The notes below the pieces were generated by a model. It saw only the letters and a list, made by a program, of their open reading frames with translations, was not told the origin of the DNA and made no database searches. A stretch of 64,000 bases of DNA from Mya arenaria. Taxonomy: Eukaryota; Mollusca; Bivalvia; Myida; Myidae. The DNA is taken from positions 5,887,985 to 5,951,984 of the forward strand of contig NC_069133.1 in assembly GCF_026914265.1 (NCBI RefSeq), in the 5' to 3' direction. Shown in pieces: positions 1 to 12,500 of this stretch; the stretch's first letter is position 1; every line of letters begins with the position of its first letter. Both the position numbers and the translations under genes were made by a program.

Positions 1-392
1 TAGGCTAGATAGTCACTATCAGTGTATTTGGGCTAGATAGTCACTGTCAGTGTATTTGGGCTAGATAGTCACTGTTAGTGTATTTGGGCTAGATAGTCAC
101 TGTCAGTGTATTTGGGCTATATAGTCACTGTCAGTGTATTAGGGCTAGATAGTCACTGTCAGTGTATTTGGGCTAGATAATCACTGTCAGTGTATTTGGG
201 CTATATAGTCACTGTCAGTGTATTTGGGCTATATAGTCACTGTCAATGTATTTGGGCTATATAGTAACTGTCAGTGTGTTTGGGCTATATAGTCACTGTC
301 AGTGTATTTGGGCTAGATAGTCACTGTCAGTGTATTTGGGCAAGATAGTCACTGTCAGTGTATTTGGGCTATATAGTCACTTCCAAAGTATT
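1..392. repeat. 28-bp minisatellite, about 14 copies
   Basis: About fourteen head-to-tail copies of a 28-bp unit that reads roughly GGGCTAGATAGTCACTGTCA followed by GTGTATTT. Copies differ mainly at a few sites (CTAGAT/CTATAT, TCACTGTC/TCACTATC). The array is cut by the left edge of the window, so its true length is unknown. The last copy decays into CACTTCCAAAG. There are no unique spacers between units, so it is a plain tandem repeat. Confidence 0.97.
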
Positions 393-3306
393 TGCATTTG
401 TAGATCATTGGGTCTGCAAGAATTATAACATCATGTATTTAGTTTCAATGATCCAATGATCGTTACAGGGAGGCAGGCGCCAAGAACACCATTTAATATT
501 CATGGAACCAATAGATCGAATATTGCCTGAAAAGTTAGTATTATAAAAGATGTATTGACATATTTTTATTTAAACAAAATATCAGTGAAATTGCATTTCT
601 CATGTATTACAAGTGAATTTATTTACTCTTGTAAAAGTATTATATATTATTTAATGCAAAATATTTGAAGGGAACTATACTTGCGCTGTTCCGTTGTGTC
701 ATCAAGAAATTTAACTTTGCTACTCACAAAAGGTACTTTATTGCAATTGTTTCCCCTGATATGGGTTTTTAGTTAAATGGTGTATACAGTGATATAGAGG
801 TGTGCAGCAAGTTATTTATAATATTGAACATGTTGTACATGCTTTCAGGTAGGTATCATTTTCGTTGGGGGGAAAGTGAAGTAGATGTTGTAAAGTAGTG
901 TTTGTTTTTAAATAATTCAGTGCAAAAACTTCTCAGTATTATTTGATATGCTCGGAACAATTAAACACACAAATATCATATCATCATAAGGTATGCTATT
1001 TGGTCAATGCAGCTGATAAAACAATACTGCCATTAAACAAATAAAGCTTCATTTAATTTTTTATTAAGACTGAATCATCCTGGTGACTTCTGAAATAAAA
1101 AAGCAACATTAAATATTGGCTCCTTGAGCATGTTATTAATTAGACAACCCTTTAATATTTATGCCTGCATGGGGTTGTCTGATTTAACAAAAACATATTT
1201 TCAGTTTAGATGTTGTTTTGTTTACTTCATTCTTATTCAATCATATTACGTCTGCATGAGGACCGGCCATTTAAGGCAAATGATAATGTTATATTTATTT
1301 TAAGGACATTTAGTTGACGTTCATTTTGAGCTCAAAGCTACTGCCAAAAGAAAGTTATATGCTATTTGATAAATAATGGAAAATACATCAAGCTAAACTA
1401 TTTTAATTTCTGTCCATTAAACGTTGCTTTTTTTTTTGCTCAATGTGTTGAACATCGCAGAAATAACGACATTTTGCGAACGTAGCATATCTTAAATATC
1501 CATGTACTTATCAACACGGACCGTTTGTAACAGCAATGCGTTCAATTACCGCTGAATAAACGTATTTGCGACTTATGTTTGCGATGTGGTTCCCCGCATG
1601 CTGTGTGTGCGATGTGAAAGAACAGGGATACAAAACAAAACATTTAGCTTACGTGAGCGACTGAAATCAGGAGTGTGATATGATTTTTAAATCTGTACAA
1701 TATAAATATTGGGGCTTTTAAATTTTCTGTTTTAAAAACTTCAAATTCAGTATAATCATTAATATTTGTTTTCGGATTCTTAATATCAAAATATTATGTT
1801 GTGTAAAAAGGTATTACTTTAAAACTGTATACATTTTCTAACTTGATAGTAGATCATATAAGTGCTTATTTCTATGTTTACTGGTTTATAAAAGAATTAT
1901 TGCTTGGTATCTGACAATCGCATACACATGAAGATTTAATGTTAAACGATTGTACATGATGTATTTGCTTTTAACCGTGTTAAAAGGTTAAAACTTTACT
2001 TGCTTATAGAGCTAACTATTCGCTGGTACTGGCTCTGTATAAGGTCATATCTTTCAACAGAAACTGCAGCAAAACATTCAAGATATAAATATCACCCGTC
2101 GTATATCATCGTTTTGTCTCCCTATTTTGGACTATACTCGTAGTTTGTTTAATAAATGGCACAGTAATGTTCTCAGTATAGCGATGACGTCATAAAACTG
2201 TCTCTACTCTGTGAAGGTGTTTTATGTCGCCCATGGGGCATGGCAAGCACATAGGAATTATTGGTCAATAGAAGAAAATGATCGTTTTTGTTTTTGACAA
2301 AAATGTGTTTGCTATTGTAACAAATATAGTTAAAATACCACTTCTTTCCTGGAATAACTCAAGAAGTGTGCAAAACATGCTTTTTGCTGCTTACATTCTG
2401 ATGTAGGAATACTTGGTTACCTCCATTACATAATTTATTGTTTTGCTTCAAACAACTATTTAAATCATATAGTCATAAATATGCTAAGTTATTGATGGAC
2501 CAGGCTTTCGTAAAAAAGTTGTACTCTTTAGCTTTCTATACAATCTAGGGAAAAACGGGTAAATTTATCAGTTTAACTGCATCTTAAGCATCATTTAGTC
2601 CCAAGTTGTCAATCAAACGATCTATTGACAAGTAATATGAAAACATTTGTAATATATAATGCACGTGCTACTTTGTTAGTATGTTTCTGACGTAAATTCT
2701 ACATTAAAATAACAATTTAAACGCCGACCGTCTCTCTCTCTCTCTAGGATTATAAAGACAATAGATCTTAGACTTAGTAGTAGCATACTTTATTATTTTA
2801 TTATATTACAGTTGAATAAATTTAGAGGCTGTCTCATAATTGAGCGTTTGACCATTTAACACAATATAAACAATGACGTCATGTAAGGTTGAACAATTCA
2901 AATGCAACTTTAACAAAGAAATAAAATGAATAGACGATCAGCGAAACAATTGGTTTCGGATCATGTATCGTTTATACCGAAAAAGGAACATTGTTCGATA
3001 TTTGTACGGGTTGAATACCGGCTCCTATGTATACATCAACGCAAACAAGTGCAGTCATAATATGTATCTAAAGGTCATTGACGGATTTATCGCGTCCTGT
3101 GAATGAACAATGAGGCGCCAAGCCTGTCAGAATATTCATGCTCTTATGTATTCATGTAAAGGTCATCACCTTATGCTTTTCGGTGGTTTGTAGAGATTTA
3201 TAATATCCAAAATTACGTTATATGCGCCTAAAAATTGGCGCGTTTTCCTGAAACGTGTAATTATTTAACGTGTTTAAGGCATATAATACAACAAAAAAGT
3301 GTTTGT
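393..3306. other. Non-coding upstream DNA, no gene seen
   Basis: AT-rich sequence with many stops in all frames and no recognisable exon. It contains a short CT run near 2730-2746. Part of it should be the 5' flank or 5' UTR/intron of the PARP14-like gene that begins at 4109, but no convincing core promoter could be picked by eye. Confidence 0.5.
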
Positions 3307-3436
3307 TTCAGTGTAAAATAGCAATATATTTCACATTCGTGAACACAAAAAGTTCTTTCGTTTGTTGCTACATGACTCGTGAAATACACGATTTGATACT
3401 CACTCGGTGAAATATATTACGATCTTGCATTGAAAC
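3307..3436. mobile_element. Small MITE-like inverted-repeat element, copy 1
   Basis: A 130-bp segment bounded by imperfect inverted repeats of about 30 bp. The left end reads GTTTCAGTGTAAAATAGCAA then TATATTTCAC; the reverse complement of the right end reads GTTTCAATGCAAGATCGTAA then TATATTTCAC. The interior also contains palindromic CGTGAAATACACG. A related copy lies at 11648-11774. There is no coding capacity, so it would be a non-autonomous DNA-transposon derivative. The superfamily was not determined. Confidence 0.7.
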
Positions 3437-4108
3437 TAATATTAATCCTCTATACATTTAATTTCAAAATTAGCTACATCTGCGTGCAGTTAACTTACAC
3501 CTACGACCGTATAAATACGGTAATTGATGATAAACATGACTCATATCAGGACATTTTAAAACAGCCGGTAATGCATAATTATCTCACTAGCGTTATCAAC
3601 TATCAATGATTTTCTGAAAATCAAAATTGGAGTATGACCTTTTTAAAAAAAAGAAAGTTCGTTAGCTTTAAGTAGTTGATATTTATTTTATTAATTATCT
3701 TGCAGATATTTATGGATAAAGGTTTACACAGGTTAGTTTCAGTATTTAATAATATGTAATAATATGTATCTTTACCTAGCATGATGATTGCATCGTATAA
3801 ATATCTGTGTTTTCAAAATGCATGATTCGGATGGAGTAGTTTCGATTTATATATATCTGTAAAGGGGATATCGTGATATTTCTATATATTTAAGAGTTTT
3901 AATATTTATTGCAGCTGTGATTTATCTATTCTTTAAGTGTTTACGAACTTTGTATTCATTTAACATTGTGATTCATTTACTTAAAATCAATGTACTGTAA
4001 TTAACTTCCTTGTTGAAAAAAGCAAAACATATATATGAAGAATGACTTAGTTGATGCATTATTCATACATTCATTCTTATTTGGTTTTGTGTAGATAATA
4101 ATCGACAA
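3437..4108. other. Proximal 5' flank of the PARP14-like gene
   Basis: AT-rich sequence with no ORF of note. TTTTGTGTAG just before the first coding exon (ending about 4094) could be an acceptor for a 5'-UTR exon, which would put the real transcription start further upstream. That is a guess from the AG and pyrimidine context. Confidence 0.35.
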
Positions 4109-4793
4109 ATGGAATCGACAATAAAGGATGACAGTAGTAAAGAGGGTCATAACGCTGGTTCTACTGCTGATGAACACGCTAATGTACATTTATATCCACG
4201 TCTGGATGGAACAGGACCCCTCGGGCCACCAGACATGACGGGCTTAAATGGACGAATGCCCATGCAAAGCCATGTTCCACCGCCTGGAGGTCCTAGATTT
4301 ATGTACCCACCTGTACCTCAAAATGTGTGGTACCCACAAATGCAACCACACAACATGTATGCGAACTACCCAGAAAACACGCCGTATTTAGGGCCACCTC
4401 GGCCACCAGGACCGGTTGGACAATTTCCGATGCAATATTTCAATCCAATGCCCTATCCACTGAATTATCCTACATCGAATGCTCCGTTAGCAGTTCCTTC
4501 TGAATTTAAACCACATACAAAGCCGAAACCCGATGATAAGAATGCCCATGCGGATAAGAAGCAAACCAGGCTGAATAAAAAAGCTGTAATCAATGAACCG
4601 TTTGAGGAAGAAAAAGCTGATGGATCCGACCCTTCTGCACAGCTTTTACTACGTTGTGTACCTAAAGAGGTTAGCCGAGACGTATTGGAATTGTTTCTTG
4701 AAAACAAGAATAGATCAGGTGGAGGGAGCGTGAAAGAACTGACCTTAAATAAGCGATCGGGTGTTGCCTACGTTACGTTTGAGGATTTCAGAG
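4109..4793 (+). CDS. PARP14: PARP14-like exon 1: start codon, Pro-rich N-terminus, RRM1 first half
   Basis: ATG at 4109 opens an uninterrupted frame. The first 170 residues are rich in Pro, Met, Tyr and Asn (runs such as GPPRPPGPVGQFP), probably disordered, and are followed by a Lys/Asp-rich stretch. RRM1 begins near residue 176 (SAQLLLRCVPKEV). The exon ends at the donor AGAG|GTAAAT, phase 1. The next Met codons lie within the low-complexity stretch, so the first one was taken. Confidence 0.9.
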
Positions 4794-6545
4794 GTAAATC
4801 AAATTTATATGGTTTTCTCTATAAGATATCTGCTGGATACAATTAGGAAATGATCTTTGTGCATCTGGATATTCGATATCAATTTATCTATTCTATACAT
4901 CTTTAATATGACGCTTCGCATTCGTTAATATAACAAAGTGTAAACATGTATCAATCAAGTACCAACATAGTCCATATACTTGGAAAGCGTCATCATATAT
5001 TCAAAGGTTTATATCCATAACAAAAGTGCAAACACAAATATACTGTTACTGATTTGATATAACATTTTCATTTCATCAATTCCATATTTTAGATGCAGAG
5101 AACGTTTTGCGAAAGGCAAAACAGAGTGGAACACTTTACCTTCCAACTTCAAAATGTGACTTGGAAGTCATCAGATTTGAGGAGACACAACATGCACATT
5201 ACTTCAACGAAATACCACACACCAGTGTCTTTGTCAAAAATATTGCAGTTGATTCTTCCGACGAAACTCTCAAGAATTATTTCGAAGTCCGTTGCAAAGC
5301 TAAACCTACTGATGTCATCCGAAGCCTTTCAAGAAAAACTGCTTTGTTTGAATTTGAAGACACTATAGGTATCTCCGATTTTGTTCTTGTAATTATGAAG
5401 TATGCTGAAAATATTCATTTCTTTGTCATTTTAATATGCATAGCTGCTAGTAGATCAATCTATGTAAGCATATCTTTTATTACAGACATTTCTTCGATGA
5501 CAAGGGCATTTGGGCACAACCGACTTGAAGGAAATATCTTGGATATGATAGAAGTTCAGGAAACACGTCAGGTGAAAGTTACGGGCGTGAAGGCTGGAAC
5601 GTCACCACAAGTACTGGAACTCTACTTTGATAACCATGCACGGAGTAAAGGCGGAGAAGTACAGACCATTGAAAAAGTCGACAAAGACAATTCGTTTATT
5701 GTGACATTCGTGCATCCAGAAGGTACTGTCTGTACTGCCTAAGCTAAGTATGTTACATCAACAGTATTTTCGTTACAATTTAAGGTTTGCTTCATGTTTA
5801 TTATTACACGTTTATGCCAATTTCTGCCAAACGAAAACACATACAAGCGTATAAACACCGGATGTTACGTTGATGTTTATACATTTTAGATGCAAGACAA
5901 GTTGTACATGCCCAACACATTCTTGATGGCCTAAAACTGTCTGCTAACTTGTACAATGCCCTGCTTGATACGGACCCGGACTCGGTCGTGACTATTCCTG
6001 AGGTCGTTGATGTCAGTGGAATAGACCAAAACATCGTTAGGTACGTACTATACTACAATGGTACTTTTTATTTGTTTGCATTCGAGTAATCTAACTTTAA
6101 TCTGGTTTAAGGACTATTCAAATACATGTGGACAAGTGAAATATGACCGAAACAATATACTCGCACCAGAAATGAGAAAGAAGAAGCAGACGATAATAAT
6201 ACAGAAGTAATAGTTGACAATCAGATAAAAATAGCATGGAACATGGTAAAATATAGCAATAATACCAAGTTAAATATTAAATTAGTTCATACATATTGAC
6301 TTAATGCAATATAAGAGTCAGGTCTTGACTTCAAACGAGTTTATTTCTATTTTTCTTATAACATCGGGATTTTGTTAAAGTTGAAAGGCAGTATCTATAT
6401 TAAATATCAAATTAAAAAAAAAAAAACGTTCATTAATTTCGTCAACGAAAGTCAACTAAAAACGAATATCAAATTTTCAAGCGCAATGGATTTCGCTGTT
6501 TGTCTTACATTAAGTATCAACTGTATTATACCAGTATAATGAAAG

Positions 6546-6581
<36 letters not shown>

Positions 6582-9500
6582 TAATATAACTACCTTAATG
6601 TTTCTCTCAATCCATATTAAATGAAATTCAAAAATGTTGCAACAAAGTAGTTATTAATAATTATAACGTTAGTCACAATCAATGCACACTGTTCTACTTT
6701 GATTTTGGTCATTTACAAATATGATTTGTTTTATCTATACGTCTATACCTTTTGTTACATCAAGTTTTATTATATTAGATATTTAGTCTAAACTAAAAAA
6801 CTGAAACTAAAATCATTTGATACTGAGTTGAACTTTTTCCCTTAGGTATGTCTTAACAAATTTGAAAGCAAATTCATATGCTTCGGATATAATACTATAC
6901 GCACACGGAAGGAGACAATTTTTTCAATAAAAATAAATCGCAATCCTCAATATTATACACTAAATTGATATTTCCTTCCTTAAGACTAACGGTAAGTGTA
7001 CGTATATGTATACATATAATGTACGGTTAGATTAAACGATGAATAGAATTGGAGGGTTAAATAGTATTTTTAAAGTCGTTTTGTTATCAAACAAATACAA
7101 ACGAAAATGCATAGTTTGAGCAACATTAAGGGAAAATTTCAGTATTATGGCGTTACCTATTTGTCTAAATTTTATCTCAGTTATGATGAACATAAGTATT
7201 TATGTTTAAAAAATAGCGTAATTACAGTACTATTGATATGTGCAAATTGTCGGAGGTCATGGCGAATACCAACGGACAACTGATAAGCCCCGCTTAATCT
7301 GGTCAGTCGGGTATCGACCGGCTGGTTTGACTGAAGGCCGCGTCATGTTAGTTATGGAGTATTACAAATCGGACATTTAATCAAGTAATAACATTATTTA
7401 CAGAACTGTTACATAATACAAGGAAACCAAAGTGATATGCATTAGAACATCTGCTTTACGAATATGCTTAATCAATGCATACATCAATTTCACGTTCTGT
7501 CTGGGTATTTTCGTGGTGTTGTTTTTTTAAATAGCATGTATGTGTTGGACTCAAATGATTAACGTCGACTCACGTATAACGAGCTTGGCAGAGTGAATAG
7601 ACACAAAAAGATTTTGAGCTTAAGTACAAGGAGTTTGTCATTTCCCAATGTAGTCTTGCCGTATCGCTATCGGCGTGGTGTCAATTATTATGCGCGTCAA
7701 CAGTTGTTGCATTTGCAAAATATATAAATGTGGATAATTCTAAGTAAATATAAATGATAAAACTGCTGGTCAGGGAATTCTTCAAAATAATTACGAATAT
7801 AATTTATATTGCCTTGTCGACTTTTATTACTTATTACACTAAACACTCGATATATGCTAAAACGTCTCTGGGACAAGTTAATCGATGGTTATTGAATGTG
7901 TTTTAGTTACATTGATTAAAAATTAAAGACACCTTTTCAAGGTTTCTCCAGAATTCAAAAGAGTACCGCAATAAGGTAGAGAATTGCGTAAAAGACGCAT
8001 TTGGACAATTAATCTGGACAAATGATGATGGCGGCATAAGGCTACAGGTTTCTTGTGACGTTAAACCAAATGACTCAGATGCATTAAGAAAGATTACGTT
8101 TTGGAAGGAGAACCATACAAAGTGTTTCGACTGGGTTAGGAAAGAGGTCATAGCGATAGAAATTAATGATGCGTTTAAAGAGGTAAGGAAGAATATATGC
8201 AATTGAATATTTTATTGTTCATCTGTAGCAAATAAAGTACTGATGGATGTTTAAAGCTGTTTTTCCCTAGATAAATATATAAAGAATATACAGCTATACT
8301 TATGATGAAATATAATACATAATCCCAATATCGTGTTTATTAGATCCTTGCTGGTGTGAAAATGGACATGGAAGGCATAGTTGTGAAGAATCCTGATCGT
8401 ATTGTAACATTCGTCAAGAAGGGAGGTCTCAGTATCTTAGTTATCGGAGAAAGACAAGAAGGAGAACTATTGGCAAAAACCATTAAGCAGATCATTTTAA
8501 AGCGTAAGCAGGACTATGAAAAACGCACAAAGCGTGTATCGGAGAGCATTCCATTGAAATGGTTTGAACGTATTATTTTTAGGGACAAACGAGTGTCAAA
8601 ACTTCTTGGAACAACCGATGTTGAAATCATACATGGAGAATTGTCAAACGGAATAACATTTTCTGTACGTATTTTTTGTTTTGTTTTAGAATTTGTTATG
8701 ACAATCTACTTTCTTCTTAAAAACGTTGTGTCTTTACCATAGTTAATATCGATTACTCAGTATATAACAACAATAAAAGTTGTTATGTATTTTGTCATTT
8801 AAGGGGACTCACGAAGACGTTCAGAAAGCACTGGTGAAAGTGAGCGAGGCGAAGCATCGCATAAGAAAAAACAACATTCAAGGTTTGCAGCGATTTAAAT
8901 TAAAGTGTATCTTTACAAAATGTGTCACTGTGCGCCTTCAAACAATGCTGGATTGAATAAATGCATTTGTTGTGGTTTATCATTTATGAAAGCAAACATT
9001 ATTATCCTTTAACAGTGTTCTCAGAATAGTGTGTGTCTTTTTATCAAGTTTTGCAAATGTTGTTAGACATTAGTTTATCTTCATCGTCATATTAGTTTAA
9101 TAAAGTTACTAGTTCCAAAATAAACATACTTTCAGGATTGAGTGAGCAATGCTTAGAACTTCTCGGATCAGTCGAAATGCAAGAGATAATCAGACAACGT
9201 CTGTCACAGAAGGACATTTTGGCGGTATGCAGTAGAGACAGTCGGGAAATATTTACATTCGAGCTTACGTCCGGTGACGCTGACCATGCTGTTAAAGTTG
9301 TAAAAAGATGCGTTACAGAATTTTCTCTGGATCTGACCGATGAGCAAATCCAATGTTTGGAGACTGATGAAGGTGCTCACTTCATCAAACAGATTATGGG
9401 TGAACACCAAGGATTATTGACTGTTGTTATTTTACGCACTGGACGTGTTCAAGTGACTTGTCTGTTCTCGTTATGCAGAGATATTGAAAATGAGGTTGAA

Positions 9501-12500
9501 ACGTTTGTTGAATCAAATGCTCGGTACGAATTGTTTATTCGTGTACGCCCTGAAGTTTTTAGGTGTATCAACATGCATGCACGATATGCTCTAACATCAG
9601 CCGAAAAAGAGCACGACGTTACAATAACAAAAATCAAGGAAAAGGGAAACGATGGCTATATGGTAGCTGGCAAAAAGACCTCAGCGCAAAAAGGGGTAAA
9701 GAAAGTTGAAGAAGTATGCAAACATGTTATCAAACATGAAGTTTCCGTTGAATGGCCTGGATTTGATAAATACTTACAAAGCCAAAACGGGAAGTATGAT
9801 TTATCACAAGTTGAACAAGACGAAAAGTGTTTGATTGTTTTCCCTCATCAGCAAGAAGAAAGGCAGCGAGATATTTATGATAGAACTGGTAATATATGTT
9901 TGGCAAATATATTCACATGCATTTTTATTTCATTACCTCAGATTGTATATTGCATTTCTTCTCAATATTTATTGAACTTAGATTAATTATGAATATTTAA
10001 AGCGAAAATGCATCAAGCTCCATCCATTTTTGTGATAAAAAATAGTTTCCGTGTCCATTTTGAAACTACAGAACGTATCCTCAAAGGGGCTCAAACTTAC
10101 AACCACTTGGGTAAAATGAGAAAGTCTTAAGAAGTATTAGACTACACTTAACCTCAAAATATGTGTGATATCTTTAATTATGCATCTTTTTTGCAGACAA
10201 GCCAAGCATCGGAATAAAAATTGTTGCAGAAGGTTCAATAGTCTATCAGAAGGTTAGTCATTTGATTGCAATTAGGAAAGTGCGCAAATCGGTTTGGGTT
10301 ATAGTATTTTTTAAAAGTTAATTACAAATGCATAAAGGCCTAAGACACATGATTATACATCAATGATTAAGATAAGTTCATTAATGCTCATAAATAATAT
10401 CTAGCAAGCTAGCAAGCAATCGTTGATCACATATATATAAGTATATACAATGTATAACAAACTAAATGCTGAAGTAACATATAAGTATATATAGCAAACT
10501 AAATGCTTTAGTTACATGCTCAGAACATTTACCACGTAAGTAACATATATACAATGTTGCGTTATTTTATTCAAAACCATTATGGACATTTATCGCTATT
10601 TTCTACAAAAAGTGTTGTCGGTATTTTCTACAAGTTTTGGTACAAATGGTCTATTCCTTTAACATTAACTTACATAAAAAATTCTTAAATCAATATGAAA
10701 TACACCTCTAGCACAAATACAACTGATGAAAGTATTCGCCTACATATGTGCAATTGGTTAAGAAAGGAATATAAATCATCGTGACCCTTTGTGTGATATA
10801 TGCTATACTTTATTAATGTTCTTTTGAAGGTTGATGTCATTGTCAACGCCACAAACCAGAAACTTGATATGTCAGTTGGAGTCGTCTCTCAGCAGCTACT
10901 GAAAGTTGCTGGTGCAGAACTTCAAACCGAATGCACACGTAAATATCCAAACGGAATTAAATTTGGAAAGGTTGCAAAAACTACTTCTGGAAAGATGAAA
11001 CACTGCAAAGCTATCATTCATGGGACATTGCCGCGCTGGACAACTGACAATGCACAGAAGGTAAGTTAACATTTTAAAACTTTTAACTGCACGCCTATGT
11101 CTTTGGCGTTTACCCAGTGTCATTAAACTCGGTCTATGTCCAAAAATTTTGCTACTGAGCTTGTTTCTGTAGTTTTTCACATAAGTATTGTATACGAAAC
11201 ATTTAACATCATAAATGGCCATTTAAAATGCCATTCGTCAAAATTACTCACTGAACCTGATTTTGACCATATTCAGAACTTTTTAGAAATCCATGTTGTG
11301 ATGAAAGCGAAGTTCTATTTTGAAATAGTAGATTTGATTTGATGATCAATTTAATAATACCCAGGTCTTTGAAGAGATGAATGCTTTAAATAAGCTTCAT
11401 TCGTGATGTTCACCAGCGTTTGAAGATAAGTTGAGATGTTGCTTATAGAGTTGGGATCGACAAAGGGACTAAAACTACTTTTCTGACACAGGAAACGGGA
11501 CGAAGGATATTTCCCTGTTTAATATCAATTTCTCAGCCCAAACAAATTATAGGGTGGTGTCATTTTTAAACCACCATATAATATTTTCCTTAAACATCGT
11601 GAATTATTTCTCGATTAAGGTTCTTGTTCCATAAAGGATATTTGTTTGTTTCAGTGTAAGATCGATTTATATTTTACTGAGTGAGTTCCAAAGGCTATAT
11701 ATCACGAAGCCAAGAGTAAAATATTTATCTTTGGTGGTCACGATGAAACCCATATTGCGATATTACACAGAAACATTTTTTCTGTTATTATATGCCTAAA
11801 TAAAAATAAAAATACATTTCATAATAGGTTGTTTTTTACAGAAAATAGCACCAAATTGTATGCGAACGGTACGTCATTTCGGAAATGACGCTTTTGATAT
11901 TCTGTTCAAGCCCTGTGCACGCTGACGCACGCTGGAACTTAGAGCAGGTTTAAATTACCTAACATTGGATCAAATGAAATGATATTTTCTCTGTTAGGGA
12001 CAATGTAATACGAATTTTATTTCTCTAATAAATATCTAAAGACCAACGGAAAGCATATACTATTTTTAACTTCTTGTATTCGGTGCTTAGACATAATCCT
12101 AGAAATGTTCTTTGAAGCAAATTATGTCAGGGTCTCCAACCTAGACCGAGGGTGGCCACCCTGATTTTTAATGACCACTTAGATTAATGAAATGCTTTTT
12201 GTGTACATTGTGTAACAACAAAGCTGTTTCGTGTCAATTAATTGGCTTGTATTAATATTTGCCGAGTAAGGGTAACACTTTGAAGTACCCTCGTATGTAC
12301 ATGTAGGTGCTGGAAAATCTGATGACGGAATGTCTGAAGACTGCAGACCAAGATGGGTACACAACAATAGCCTTTCCGGCCCTGGGAACCGGCAGATGTG
12401 AGTACCCCAGCGACGTCGTGGCGGACACCCTAATAAAAAGTGTGATGGAATACGAAAATGATCATCCTGATACGAATATTAGATGTGTCAGTTTCGTTAT

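Noticed and set aside
1..392. CRISPR-like array of 28-bp repeats
   Set aside because: Units are directly adjacent with no spacers, and the window is clearly eukaryotic (introns, SINEs).
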